Below, one piece after another: positions 24,683 through 36,562 of a DNA stretch of 64,000 nucleotides. Position numbers and translations under genes: made by a program. Below the pieces are notes generated by a model. It was not told where the DNA came from. It made no database searches and worked only from the letters and a program-made list of their open reading frames with translations. The stretch is from Siphonodentalium dalli (lineage: Eukaryota > Mollusca > Scaphopoda > Gadilida > Siphonodentaliidae), in NCBI GenBank assembly GCA_032622095.1, contig CP136066.1, forward strand, positions 110,753,319 through 110,817,318, given 5' to 3'. Position 1 is the stretch's first letter, and every line of letters starts with the position of its first letter.

Positions 24683-27157
24683 CACGGGTGCTGTATGGTT
24701 TTATCATGGGTGCTGTGGGTGTTGGGCTGTCTCAATACCCTTAAAACCCACTGAGGAGCCCAAACTTTGTGCAAACCATTTGCATAGATGCACACCTATC
24801 CACAAACAACAAAAGTGTTGGAAGTAGATACATATAATGGGTCATATGGCCCAATTCAAGTTAAATATACCAATTTAACTTGAATTGTCATGGGTGCTGT
24901 GGGTGTTGGGCTGTCTCCATACCCTTAAAACCCACTAAGGAGCCCAAACTTTTGCAAATTTTCTTATACTGATGCGGATATTTCCAAAAACACTAGGAGA
25001 CCTAGAAGTATATACCTTTACATGACCAAATTCCAGTTAAATATACCAATTTAACCATTAAAAAAACCAAATATCCCCCCTGAATAGAGCCCAAAATCCC
25101 ATTCAGGTGCCCAAATATTTTTTTCCCATTGCCTCTATATATTCTAGAGTGAAATGTGGAATCATTTACAGAATGGGTATAGTCTTAGAGATGGCTGACT
25201 CAGAAATATGTTTGCATAGGCACGGGTGCTGTATGGTTTTATCATGGGTGCTGTGGGTGTTGGGCTGTCTCAATACCCTTAAAACCCACTGAGGAGCCCA
25301 AACTTTGTGCAAACCATTTGCATAGATGCACACCTATCCACAAACAACAAAAGTGTTGGAAGTAGATACATATAATGGGTCATATGGCCCAATTCAAGTT
25401 AAATATACCAATTTAACTTGAATTGTCATGGGTGCTGTGGGTGTTGGGCTGTCTCCATACCCTTAAAACCCACTAAGGAGCCCAAACTTTTGCAAATTTT
25501 CTTATACTGATGCGGATATTTCCAAAAAAACTAGGAGACCTAGAAGTATATACCTTTACATGACCAAATTCCAGTTAAATATACCAATTTAACCATTAAA
25601 AAAACCAAATATCCCCCCTGAATAGAGCCCAAAATCCCATTCAGGTGCCCAAATATTTTTTTCCCATTGCCTCTATATATTCTAGAGTGAAATGTGGAAT
25701 CATTTACAGAATGGGTATAGTCTTAGAGATGGCTGACTCAGAAATATGTTTGCATAGGCACGGGTGCTGTATGGTTTTATCATGGGTGCTGTGGGTGTTG
25801 GGCTGTCTCAATACCCTTAAAACCCACTGAGGAGCCCAAACTTTGTGCAAACCATTTGCATAGATGCATACCTATCCACAAACAACAAAAGTGTTGGAAG
25901 TAGATACATATAATGGGTCATATGGCCCAATTCAAGTTAAATATACCAATTTAACTTGAATTGTCATGGGTGCTGTGGGTGTTGGGCTGTCTCCATACCC
26001 TTAAAACCCACTAAGGAGCCCAAACTTTTGCAAATCTTCTTATACTGATGCATATATTTCCAAAAACACTAGGAGACCTAGAAGTATATACCTTTACAGG
26101 ACCCAATTCCAGTTAAATATACCAATTTAACCATTAAAAAAACCAAATATCCCCCTGAATAGAGCCCAAAATCCCATTCAGGTGCCCAAATATTTTTTCC
26201 CCATTGCCTCTATATATTCTAGAGTGAAATGTGGAATCATTTACAGAATTGGTATAGTCTGAGAGATGGCTGACTCAGAAATATGTTTTCATAGGCATGG
26301 GTGCTGTATGGTTTTATCATGGGTGCTGTGGGTGTTGAGCTGTCTCAATACCCTTAAAACCCACTGAGGAGCCCAAACTTTGTGCAAACCATATGCATAG
26401 ATGCATACCCATCCACAAACAACAAAAGTGTTGGAAGTAGATACATATAATGGGTCATATGGCCCAATTCAAGTTAAATATACCAATTTAACTTGAATTG
26501 TCATGGGTGCTGTGGGTGTTGGGCTGTCTACATACCCTTAAAACCCACTAAGGAGCCCAAACTTTTGCAAATCTTCTTATACTGCTGCAGATATTTCCAA
26601 AAACACTAGGAGACCTAGAAGTATATACCTTTACAGGACCCAATTCCAGTTAAATATACCAATTTAACCATTAAAAAAACCAAATATCCCCCCTGAATAG
26701 AGCCCAAAATCCCATTCAGGTGCCCAAATATTATTTTCCCATTGCCTCTATATATTCTAGAGTGAGATGTGGAATCATTTACAGAATGGGTATAGTCTGA
26801 GAGATGGCTGACTCAGAAATATGTTTTCATAGGCACGGGTGCTGTATGGTTTTATCATGGGTGCTGTGGGTGTTGGGCTGTCTCAATACCCTTAAAACCC
26901 GCTGAGGAGCCCAAACTTTGTGCACACCATTTGCATAGATGCATACCTATCCACAAACAACAAAAGTGTTGGAAGTAGATACATATAATGGGTCATATGG
27001 CCCAATTCAAGTTAAATATACCAATTTAACTTGAATTGTCATGGGTGCTGTGGGTGTTGGGCTGTCTCCATACCCTTAAAACCCACTAAGGAGCCCAAAC
27101 TTTGTGCAAACTATTTGTATATAGATGCATACCTATCCACAAACAACAACAACAGTG

Positions 27158-28812
27158 TCTATAGTATAGTATTTGAGGAGCATTGCCATTATGGAATTTA
27201 TTCTGTCATTTGTCAACTATTTACAGCTTATTTTTTTATATAAATAACTAAACACCTTATGAGATGTCTGGAAAATAATGATATATTATTGTGACCCATT
27301 ATAGGTATATAACTGTAAGGAAACACAGATTTATAAAACTTTAGTCATGTTATCTGAGAGATAGATGTCTTTGTTAGCTATTCTGGTCATTACTGTATAC
27401 TGTTATTCTGAAATTACGATCTTGCGCCGTTGCGCATGCCCGCCCGGATGTTTACATTATTTGCGGTGTTTGTATACAATCGGTTTGTTATGGGTGGGTG
27501 GTTGGTCTCCGAGCTCGAGCTTTATGTCTCTCGAAAAGTAACTTTTCATGCTTTTGTTTACATAACAATGGTCAAAGATATGACAATAACATACTATTTA
27601 TGCGATATTTCTTATTTGTGTACGGACAAAGTCTGTCTACATTTTGTTGTTCTTTCTGTTTGTGGCGGTTTTTGACGGGTGGAAATATTTTCACAGGATA
27701 CCCACCGCCAAGGCATTGAAAGACCAAGATTGTGAAATTTGTATTAAAGATTTTCTAATTGGAGCATCCCATGTTGTTTCTAATACAAATTCAGCAATAT
27801 GTAATGCACTTCATATTTACTTTGAATCTACCGAGAGACTGTGATTACATATCAACTGCAGTATACTTTTTCTGCTTAAGTTTAACTTGCAGATTGATAC
27901 ATGTGGATGTGTCAAATTTATATGGTTATTATATCACAACTTTAATTGAATATTGAAACATTTTACACTCTAAACTCTTACTCATTGCCATCAACAGTAT
28001 TTTCAGGACAACCCTGTTTTATTTAATCTTATTTTGTGACTTCATACTTAATGATTATTAGGAATTTCCATGATACAAGATATGTACAGCATTAAATTGT
28101 CATGTGTCCTTGTTTGTCAACTTTTTGTATTTTTCTGTTTGGACCCAATAAAATAGGCTGTGCCTGAGTTTTGGGTCCAATTCATTCAAGAGTTAATGAA
28201 TAAATGTATTAAACAAAAATATGGATAGCACAAGTCTCATAATTTAATTTTCATTATTCACAGCTGAACAATGATCAAAATTACAATATATTATGGAGAG
28301 ACAGCATCCCTACATATCGCTGAGAATTAAGACACACAACCTCCAACATTGGAAGGACTGGCACAGGGCTGAGAAAGCGAGACTTGGTTCTTAAAAGGTT
28401 AAAATTTCTCAATATAATTATATTTAAGATGCAGCTGATAATCATTTATTAAGCATATGGATATATAGTTCGACTACATCCAAATCATAATTAATTCCCT
28501 GTTAATAACTGAACCTTGTTTATACGAAAAATGGATATAAATAAATCGAGATAACATACATGCATTATTTCTGAATGGACACTTGAAAGCACAAATAAAG
28601 GCCCTATATTTCTACTTCAGATATGATTCCCCCCCCCCTGGTGATCATATAACTCGTTATATAGAACTTAGAAATAAAGGTCATGGAAATAATAGAGGAG
28701 CTAGTAACCCTTTGGGAATGATGGAATTTGTGAAACTCAGTAAATGTATCATTTCTATTCAGTTGACAATTATTTTTGTTTCTTTGTTTATACGGAAAGA
28801 TGACCACAGCTT
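27158..28812. other. Low-copy AT-rich sequence, no gene recognised
   Basis: Apart from the MITE fragment at 27532-27715 I see no gene. Several 60-110 residue open frames lack splice signals or domain motifs. An AATAAA at about 28148 is isolated. Confidence 0.45.
27532..27715 (-). mobile_element. Partial, inverted relative of the 494-bp TTAA MITE
   Basis: From 'cgaaaagtaactttt.atgc' to 'acccaccgccaaggc' this is the reverse complement of about 190 bp at the left end of the elements at 31530 and 32787, with more divergence than those show to each other. The outermost bases of the terminus are missing, so it is a truncated or older member. Confidence 0.75.
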
Positions 28813-30317
28813 AAAAAAAATGAATCAAATAAAGAATTCAATCAAACTGTCCTGCACTACCACGATACATGTGAACGAAATCTTGATGTATCCACAGTTC
28901 AAGGTTAGTGTCATATAACAAAAGGTGAAATAATATCTTGCTGGAAAGAAATGACAAATTGGTTGGTCGTGGTTCAAAACTCCAGACTCAGTAGTTTAAT
29001 TAGAACCGAGTACATTACTACTACACTTGTGCACTTAATATTTCCCCATACTAGCTGGGGTACACCAAGTTGCTTGGATAAAGAATGAGTAAAGTATTAG
29101 TGCCCCTTCAAGTCATTTAAATTAATTATTAGTCACCTGAGGTAAACATCACCTATTGCATGACACTCTCCAGATAAAAAAAGCTCTGTATTGACAACTA
29201 TTAGTGCCTCTTTAAAACCTATATACTGTCTAAGCTGACAAAGAGCGCTCTTTATTACTCATAATAATGATAATATAATTAATTTTATCACAGATACAAG
29301 GAAACAACAAATATGACAGAAGGGCATCAAAGTTGCTGAGAAAAGGGTTTGAAGGTATAAACAAATTCCTAGTGGTTTTTCCTGAAGACTGACCACAATC
29401 CACATCTACTTGGAGAGGTGAATTATGACTTATGGATGATATGAATAGGTGTAGAAAGAAGAGGCCGATCATGGCGATAGTAGAGGCACAGGATCTGTAA
29501 TGCTGCACCAGCGCAGCAGATTAGATGTGAAAATGTGACCCGACATGTAATACTTGGGTTAATAGAAAAAAAATGAATCAAATAAAGAATTCAATCAAAC
29601 TGTCCTGCACTACCACGATACATGTGAACGAAATCTTGATGTATCCACAGTTCAAGGTTAGTGTCATATAACAAAAGGTGAAATAATATCTTGCTGGAAA
29701 GAAATGACACATTGGTTGGTCGTGGTTCAAAACTCCAGACTCAGTAGTTTAATTAGAACCGAGTACATTACTACTACACTTGCGCACTTAATATTACCCC
29801 ATACTAGCTGGGGTACACCAAGTTGCTTGGATAAAGAATGAGTAAAGTATTAGTGCCCCTTCAAGTCATTTAAATTAATTATTAGTCACTTGAGGTAAAC
29901 ATCACCTATTGCATGACACTCTCCAGATAAAAAAGCTCTTTATTGACAACTATTATTGCCTCTTTAAAACCTATATATTGTCTAAGCTGACAAAGAGCGT
30001 TTTTTATTACTCATAATAATGATAATATAATTAATTTTATCACAGATACAAGGAAACAACAAATCTGACAGAAGGGCATCAAAATTGCTGAGAAAAGGGT
30101 TTGAAAGTATAAACAAATTCCTAGTGGTTTTTCCTGAAGACTGACCACAATCCACATCTACTTGGAGAGGTGAATTATGACTTATGGATGATATGAATAG
30201 GTGTAGAAAGAAGAGGCCGATCATGGCGATAGTAGAGGCACAGGATCTGTAATGCTGCACCAGCGCAGCAGATTAGATGTGAAAATGTGACCCGACATGT
30301 AATACTTGGGTTAATAG
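28813..30317. repeat. 753-bp direct tandem duplication
   Basis: 28813-29565 and 29566-30317 match end to end, both starting 'aaaaaaaatgaatcaaat' and both ending 'tacttgggttaatag', with only scattered substitutions. Each copy carries a 92-residue open frame on the minus strand (29230-29508 and 29982-30260) with a hydrophobic start. The frames differ at three amino-acid positions (Pro/Leu, Tyr/Asp, Glu/Lys), which gives no sign of coding constraint. Part of the unit resembles a dispersed repeat near 34690-34860. Confidence 0.92.
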
Positions 30318-31320
30318 AGTCCAATTTAAGTTTACAATGATACTGTATTAAATTTTACCAACAACACAGCCATCAAGATAAGCCACATCACTGCTGATGC
30401 ATTAACATCAATTATATAGCAGAGCTGTCAACTAATCACTGGTATTGTTTATGTTGAACCTTAGCATCCATTTTAAACCTAAAACAGTTATAATGACCTC
30501 AGACCATCTGTAAAGTGATATACTCAGCTGTGCAATGCAGCAAAGATTTTCTAGTCTACTGTTAATAGCATGTAATGTGTATTGTTGATTTTTTTTTTAA
30601 TTAGATAACATAGCTTTCTTTATCTGTCATAAGAGACATAAGAAAATAATATAATATAATAAAAAAGCCATATCAATAGCTAAATACTATAAAGGCATGG
30701 GATGCAATTGGTGAAGATTGGGTTTAAATATTGCTCCAAACAAATTTACCAGTACATAACACAAGATTTAGGACCGATTTAAACCAAAAGTTGGTGTGGT
30801 GACTCGGAGTACCCTTGGTTGAGCTATAATGGTTAGTTTTACAAATTTTGTTAACTTAAAAAAAAAAATTAAATTGAGCAAGGAGCTCAATCTAAATTAA
30901 ATTAAATTTTAGCTTTTTTTTTTAATTATTGATTATTTTTCGAAAAAGGGCATAACTCAGTTAAAAATAGTAAGATCAAACCCATATTCAAAATCAATCT
31001 GTCTTTTGGGCTGAGAAATTCATATACAAAATTTGGTTCCGATCAGATAGAAAACATTTGAGTTATCACACCATGCGCAAAGTGTCTATGTACAGTCAGA
31101 CTAATATGGTATGGGTAAACATAAAAAATCAGTAAATTAAAGGCACACATTTTGACAAAGTGCTCCAATTCAACAATATGAAGTGTGCATCTAATTAGGA
31201 ACATTATATCGGCAAACCAGGTAACGCCTATTCTTTACTTCATGGAGTCCATGCTGGAAAATGTCCCAAACTATCAAACTATGTAGTTTTGTTATGTGTT
31301 GTGCTTTCGTCTATTTCAAG
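30318..31320. other. AT-rich flank with dispersed repeat
   Basis: No gene. About 30800-31080 holds a dispersed repeat ('gtgtggtgactcgg', 'gagcaaggagctcaat', 'gggcataactcag'), related in inverted order to sequence near 3880-4020. Confidence 0.45.
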
Positions 31321-31529
31321 CGACTGCAATCACACAGCGGTTGGATACAATTTTGATAAATAATATCAGAGATACAGTTATTGCTGGCATAACATATGTT
31401 GATGTTGTGGAGGAAATACTAAACCAAGTAGTCAGAAACATGTTTTCCCCAGACCAGATGCCATCAGAATACAACACCAGGTTTTTCCCAGATAGACCCA
31501 CATTCGATTTCATATTAATTCAACATTAA

Positions 31530-32023
31530 AGACACGGTTGGCCTTGGCGGTGGGTATCCTGTGAAAATATCTCCACCCGTCAAAAACCGCCACAAAAAGA
31601 AAGAACATCAAAATGTAGATAGACTTTGTCCGTATACAAATAAGAAATATCGCATAAACAGTATGTTATGGTCATATGTTTGACCATTGTTATGTAAACA
31701 AAAGCATAAAAAGTTACTTTTCTGGTGTTTGTTTATATTATGATGGTAAACATAAAGAGCGTTCTTTGTTGGTGAATACCTGATATGGAACTAATAAAGA
31801 GCGTTTATGCCATTTGTGTGTGATTAGCCAGTAGCATTGTGCTGTCTTCTGTAACACAATCAGGCTCTTGCTTAGGTAAAATATAGTAGGTCTTTGTGAT
31901 AACATGCTGTTTACGCGATGGTCATGGTATATATGAACGGAACTGTATGCGTTTTAATGTTTTTCTGTTTACGGTGTTTGGAACAAATATGAATATTTTC
32001 GACAATTAAGGCCGCACGTGCCT
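31530..32023. mobile_element. 494-bp TTAA-flanked MITE, copy 1
   Basis: Target duplications are TTAA at 31526-31529 and 32024-32027. The left terminus is AGACACGGTTGGCCTT; the right terminus reads inward AGGCACGTGCGGCCTT, an imperfect inverted pair. No transposase. Same length as copy 2, with roughly seven mismatches by eye, so both are recent. The TTAA target and AG(A/G)CACG end fit the Kolobok/T2 MITE group (inference). It interrupts coding sequence of the surrounding pseudogene. Confidence 0.92.
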
Positions 32024-32129
32024 TTAAGTAAACAAGACAACTCCAGAGATGACCAAGAAAACACAGTTGCATTTCTAAAAGACCTACAGTTGAAGAGTCC
32101 TGACCATAAATATATGTTCAGGTTTGACC

Positions 32130-32375
32130 ATAATAAATTATTATTTGCAACCTCCTACCGACCCAATATGAAAAAAGAGCATCGCTAGGGCAAAATATGC
32201 CAATGGTAATTCCAACAAAGGTCCATAACTCAGGTGAAAATTGGCGGGCAAAACCCACAATCGAACTTGACTTGTATTTTGGGCCGCGAAAGTCACATAC
32301 CAAATTTCATTCCAAACTTACAAAAGTTATCATCCGGAAACGAAAAAAAGCGAACGGACGGATGGACAGATAGAC
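32130..32375 (+). repeat. Dispersed 'gagcatcgctaggg' repeat in an intron
   Basis: Contains 'aagagcatcgctagggc', 'ggtccataactcaggtgaaa', 'aagttatcatccggaaacg' and a 'cggacggatggacag' end. Inverted relatives lie at 38460-38715, and a start-only copy at 37748-38000. It occupies the intron between 32122 and 32702. Confidence 0.7.
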
Positions 32376-32786
32376 GTATCAACCAATAACATTAATATTT
32401 CGCAGATCCAAATAAATGAATGGGAATAAATGGTGGTTGTGATGATACATGTGGGTGGAATTACATAGATGTGTCGATAATTTGTAATACCTCTTGGTCT
32501 AGATTTATATTGCCAAAAAAAACTGTTCACCTAAAATAAGTGAACGGTTCATATTGCATACAGGTCTCACATTAGGGCAAGAATGTTGTTGAATACTAGC
32601 CAAACTATCCACTTGACTATTTCTATTTCTGTGGTTTCAATAATGCATACATGTATCTAATTAATATACATATATATAATATATATATAACTATATCTAC
32701 AGGTCACTGGAAACAGATGAAGATAATAATCAGCAACAGTTTCTGTTGGTTCATCAAACAGGATGGCAAAGGGAGCTTCTGGTTAA

Positions 32787-33280
32787 AGACACGATTGGCC
32801 TTGGCGGTGGGTATCCTGTGAAAATATCTCCACCCGTCAAAAACCGCCATAAACAGAAAGAACATCAAAATGTAGATATACTTTGTCCGTATACAAATAA
32901 GAAATATCGCATAAACAGTATGTTATGGTCATATGTTTGACCATTGTTATGTAAACAAAAGCATAAAAAATTACTTTTCTGGTGTTTGTTTATATTATGA
33001 TGGTAAACATAAAGAGCGTTCTTTGTTGGTGAATACCTGATATGGAACTAATAAAGAGCGTTTATGCCATTTGTGTGTGATTAGCCAGTAGCATTGTGCT
33101 GTCTTCTGTAACACAATCAGGCTCTTGCTTAGGTAAAATATAGTAGGTCTTTGTCATAACATGCTGTTTACGCGATGGTCATGGTATATATGAACGGAAC
33201 TGTATGCGTTTTAATGTTTTTCTGTTTACGGTGTTTGGAACAAATATGAATATTTTCGACAATTAAGGCCACACGTGCCT
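32787..33280. mobile_element. 494-bp TTAA-flanked MITE, copy 2, inside a coding exon
   Basis: TTAA lies at 32783-32786 and 33281-33284. Removing the element plus one TTAA joins 'ctt ctg gtt aaa tgt aga aat' without a frame change, and the protein continues LLVK-CRNDCTFVDATY. This is direct evidence of insertion into an exon that was in frame at the time. Termini as in copy 1 (AGACACGATTGGCC... / ...GGCCACACGTGCCT). Confidence 0.95.
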
Positions 33281-33475
33281 TTAAATGTAGAAATGATTGC
33301 ACCTTCGTGGATGCAACTTATCAAACTACCAAATATAACCTGCCATTATTCTTCCTCGCTGTAAAGACAAATTCACAGTATGTTGTTGTTGCTACATTTA
33401 TGGTGGCAACCGAATCAACATGCTGATGAACATAACATCACAGACACTATACTAAAAGTCCTTGGACATCAGAGA

Positions 33476-34901
33476 TGAGCATTTTGCGTTGAGCATATTT
33501 GTCTACACGTTCTGAAAAAAAATCTCTTCAGTGGTACTTTTTTCCTTAGTTTACCCTAATGTTCCTGGACGATATACTTAAAAGCATCATTGACAAATAG
33601 TTATCCAGCCCTTGAAATTAGGAAAAATAATAAATATGAATTGAAGGCCCAGCCTGGAAACGCTTCTATTAATTAATATTGATTTTATTTCTATTTTCCC
33701 AGTATAATACAATAACTAGCAAGCGTTAGAACTCTTTCTCTATCTGAGATTTCCTGATAGTGTCATGATATGTTAGGTGTTTAAGGCAATGTGGGGTAGT
33801 AAGAAGCAAAATTTCCTTTAGATAGCAGTACTGCATCATAGCCACATTTTGTTTTTGTTTTATTAATTTATATTTTAATCTAACAGTACTAATATATGAT
33901 TTTATAACAACAATTTTTACAACATATTTACCATATACATGTGTCAAACAAATGAAGGTTGTAATTTGAATGCATACAAAATCTAAATTTTTCTATTAAT
34001 TATGTGATGGTGGATTGTCAAGTGGTACCCAAATCCAATAATGAAATAAAATCTGAGACATAATTAAATAAAATGTTCCTTTCTCTTTGGCTAGAATAAC
34101 CATTAATTCTGCCCTTAAATGGTTTCTTTTTAAGTTCAGGAAATGTTTTTCCTTTTCAACTTCACGATCGATTGTCTCCTTTACATTCAACATGGCTTCT
34201 GGGAGTTATATTGAGAGTACTGGTACTGAAAGAGATATAAATATGGATAAACAAATTAGTAAGACGTGAAAATTAACATAACAATTTCAGACTAAAAATT
34301 TAAGAAATGGAAGTTAATTTGATATTGTTTTGTTTCATTCAACAAGAAAGAACAAATCAAGTATTGACTTCAAATCATGGAGGGTCTTTCGATTGACTTT
34401 AGGGCAATTCATCAGACATAAATGACTGTTTGTACAGTTTGTATTATTTAATGAAGTTTGAAATTACTCTGTATCTAGCTGAGGTATATGTATATGTGAG
34501 ATACTGCATGACTCTTGATTAATACACATTCTATATACAAGGAAAAAAATATACATTCAGATGCTCGATCTGCTGGATGATCATCGTCTGCAGAAATGAG
34601 GTCAACAACACCCATCCCGTGACATTCCCCCGTGTCATTTTACTTTTATGCACCAATTTTCCACATATGTTCTGATAATAAAAGCTCTTTATTGATCATA
34701 TAATTTATCAGCCCCCTCCCTTTAAGTCATCTGAGGGCAATTGTGCTATCCCATGACATTCCCCTGGTCAGGTGACCCATCTGTACCAATATTCCTACAT
34801 ATCTTCTAATCTGACAAGGAACGCTCCTTATTGCTCACATTTGCCCCTTTAAATCATCAATGGCATCTGTCCCATGACTCTCCCTGGGTCAAGTTATCCT
34901 A
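33476..34901. other. AT-rich interval, one weak coding-like stretch
   Basis: Mostly non-coding. On the minus strand about 33996-34235, a 'ctctttcag' acceptor precedes an open stretch that includes KETIDREVEKEKHFLNLKRN, a charged, coiled-coil-like composition. There is no second exon and no domain I can name, so it is at best an exon fragment. At 34600-34870 there is a dispersed repeat with 'ccatgacattcccc..ggtca' and 'gctc.ttattg' modules, also seen in the 753-bp duplication. Confidence 0.4.
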
Positions 34902-35344
34902 GATAATGCCACGAATCTCTACTCTGCTAACGCCCGTAGAGTCATATTTCCACCAGTAAAAAACCTTGGAACTTTTTGATGTTTTGACAGGGAACCTTAT
35001 AATGTGGAAAAAAAATAATGTGGGGAATATATTTCTTTGTTGTTAATTGTTCCTTAGCCGATATCGCAATAAACATCACAATTAATTTCCCAGGAGAAAT
35101 GCCATAATTGTAAGCGACTCAACACAAAATCGCGCAGAAATTCAGATGAAGTGTAAAATTTTGATTCGGGACCTTCACCTGCAGTGAAGTACATTATTAA
35201 GGAACTGATTATAACTGAGAAATATATTTATTGTGCTATGGCTTCGACTTTATAAGGTTCCCTGTCAAAAAAGTTCCAAGGTTTTGTACTGGTGGAATAT
35301 GTTCTCCACAGGCATTAGCCAGAGTAGAGATTCGTGGCATGATC
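34902..35344. mobile_element. 443-bp palindromic MITE with ~95-bp TIRs
   Basis: The left arm begins 'gataatgccacgaatctcta', includes 'ccttggaactttttga' and 'gacagggaacctta'. The right arm mirrors it: 'aaggttccctgtc', 'aagttccaagg', 'agagattcgtggcatgatc'. A diverged half copy lies at 3473-3640. No ORF; target duplication not obvious. Confidence 0.8.
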
Positions 35345-35948
35345 TAAATTTATCCCTGTGATTCAATTTTCACTGACCATATAGTTTTATACCACCGCCA
35401 CAAAGTTGTGGGGGGATATACTGGAATCAGCTTGTCCGTCTGTCCGTCCGTGGACACAAATTTGTCCGGAGTTTTTCTCAGTCGTTTTTTAATCATTTTC
35501 CGTGAAACCTAGCACAGACTTCAACCACCATGGGAACCTATGCACCTGCGATTATGAGGTCTGTCCGACTTTTTTTGTTTCGATTCATAAATTCAGGGGT
35601 AGAATTTGTCAGAGCTTTTATTCCTACATTTTTATTTCAATTTTCTTTAAAATTCTTACATTTCTGATGGATTTATCGTATGCCCTTGTCCTTGTTTGGC
35701 ACTTTTAGTATGAGTCGAGTTTGGATGTGCCATTCAGTACTGAAAATTTACCAGTGGAATAAAGCCAAAAGAGGTGTCAAATTATTGTTGTATGTTGTTC
35801 CGTCCTTCCCACGAGATGGGAGAAATTGCTCTCGCACCGTACGCACTCATAATTTTCAATTTACTGGTGCTAAATTTCACACTCGTTCCTCTTTTCAAAA
35901 TACTGCAATCATTGATTCAACTATTTTAAGGTTTATTTAGATCCTTTA
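35345..35948. other. No gene recognised
   Basis: Contains a short dispersed repeat with a 'gtccgtctgtccgtccg' run at about 35430-35455 and AT-rich sequence. It lies 3' of the minus-strand pseudogene stop, so it may include its former 3' UTR. Confidence 0.4.
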
Positions 35949-36175
35949 TCAGTCTCGGTGTGTTTTCCTCGTGGGAAGGACTGGCTGTTGTTGAATCCAG
36001 AGGGCTGCAACCCTGAATATATCTTTAATAAGTTGAACTAACCTCGCTTCAATAGATTTAGAGGAGATCGGTATACCATCTTCATTTGGCACCTTGGCTA
36101 CTATATCTTCATTTATTTGAATTAGGGATGCCTCAAGCTCACAGAGCTGCATGGGATTGATTGTAATGGTAAGTA

Positions 36176-36375
36176 CAATAATGCTCTAATTAATCGACTC
36201 CTTCACCACAGCAGAATTATGGGTAACTTTTCAGGATTTAGTCGGAAATATGGCTTGTTGCCATTCATCGGAGAGCTTTCCGATAAAAGGCAACAAGCCA
36301 TATTTCCGACTAAATCCTGAAAAGTTACCCATAATTCTGCTGTGGTTAAGAAGTCGATTACTTAGGGCATTACTG
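36176..36375. mobile_element. 200-bp near-perfect hairpin MITE with TA duplication
   Basis: Arms 36205-36262 and 36289-36346 are 58-bp exact inverted repeats. Imperfect pairing extends to the ends CARTAATGC.../...GCATTACTG. TA flanks both sides (36174-36175, 36376-36377), as for Tc1/mariner-type MITEs (family by inference). Removing it joins the codons for the D-A-T-Y motif of the pseudogene in frame, so it landed in coding sequence. Confidence 0.9.
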
Positions 36376-36562
36376 TAGCATCCCTTATGCTCTGAAGCAG
36401 TTCCCTGCACTTTGAAGCTTTTGATGTTCTCGTTGCTGTTGTCAGTTGATTGATACCAGTTTGACAATCTGGTTGGCCGTCATCTGCATCTGATTCTTCA
36501 GGTTCTTTTTGAAGCTGTAAATTATATCACATTCATAATTCATGTATGTGCTTATGCCATAT

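Larger units (their letters stand above)
11849..27157. repeat. 15.3-kb satellite array, 538-bp monomer, about 28 copies
   Basis: The landmark 'cacgggtgctgtatgg' recurs every 537-538 bp from 13388 through 26834 (25 intervals). Upstream copies at 12417 and 12955 and a diverged first copy near 11968 extend the array leftward. The last monomer is cut off near 27157. Each monomer is itself two related halves: both contain 'gggtgctgtgggtgttgggc..tgtctc.atacccttaaaaccc' followed by '.gaggagcccaaactttgtgcaaa', but their 3' parts have diverged. One monomer at 12955 lacks about 108 bp. Identity between monomers is very high by eye. Length changes are mostly in the A(n) and T(n) runs. Short 61-residue open frames recur with the repeat and are not genes. 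Confidence 0.97.
31321..33475 (+). pseudogene. N-terminal and central half of a CaRF-like/SWIM-family, transposase-like gene
   Basis: Coding pieces in N-to-C order. At 31321-31525: ITQRLDTILINNIRDTVIAG, then NTRFFPD, resembling the 'RRFFPTRxDIxNHI' part of CaRF-like proteins. A one-base shift near 31505 moves to the frame reading IRFHINSTLSKQDN. At 32028-32121: QENTVAFLKDLQLKSPDHKY, ending at a donor TTCAG|GTTTG. The next piece starts after the acceptor ...CTACAG at 32703 and joins in frame (phase 2), giving FLLVHQTGWQRELLVK. It continues beyond a MITE at 33285 with DATYQTTKYNLPLFFLAVKT (33310 on), the hallmark of an RNase-H/MULE-like family common in invertebrates. Frame is lost again after VATES (about 33420). 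Two MITEs lie in coding sequence. Function: probably transposase-derived or DNA-binding; inactive here. The remaining part of such a gene lies on the opposite strand at 35949-39585. Confidence 0.75.

Noticed and set aside
25107-25830. Two identical 61-residue open frames and similar ones in the satellite
   Set aside because: They are the satellite monomer translated; frame survival follows from copy identity, and most other monomers have stops.
11849-27157. CRISPR-like regular spacing
   Set aside because: The repeats are contiguous 538-bp monomers with no unique spacers, in an animal genome.
29230-30260. Pair of 92-residue secreted-protein-like frames
   Set aside because: Only in a tandem duplication, with amino-acid changes and no splice or promoter context; not strong enough to call a gene.
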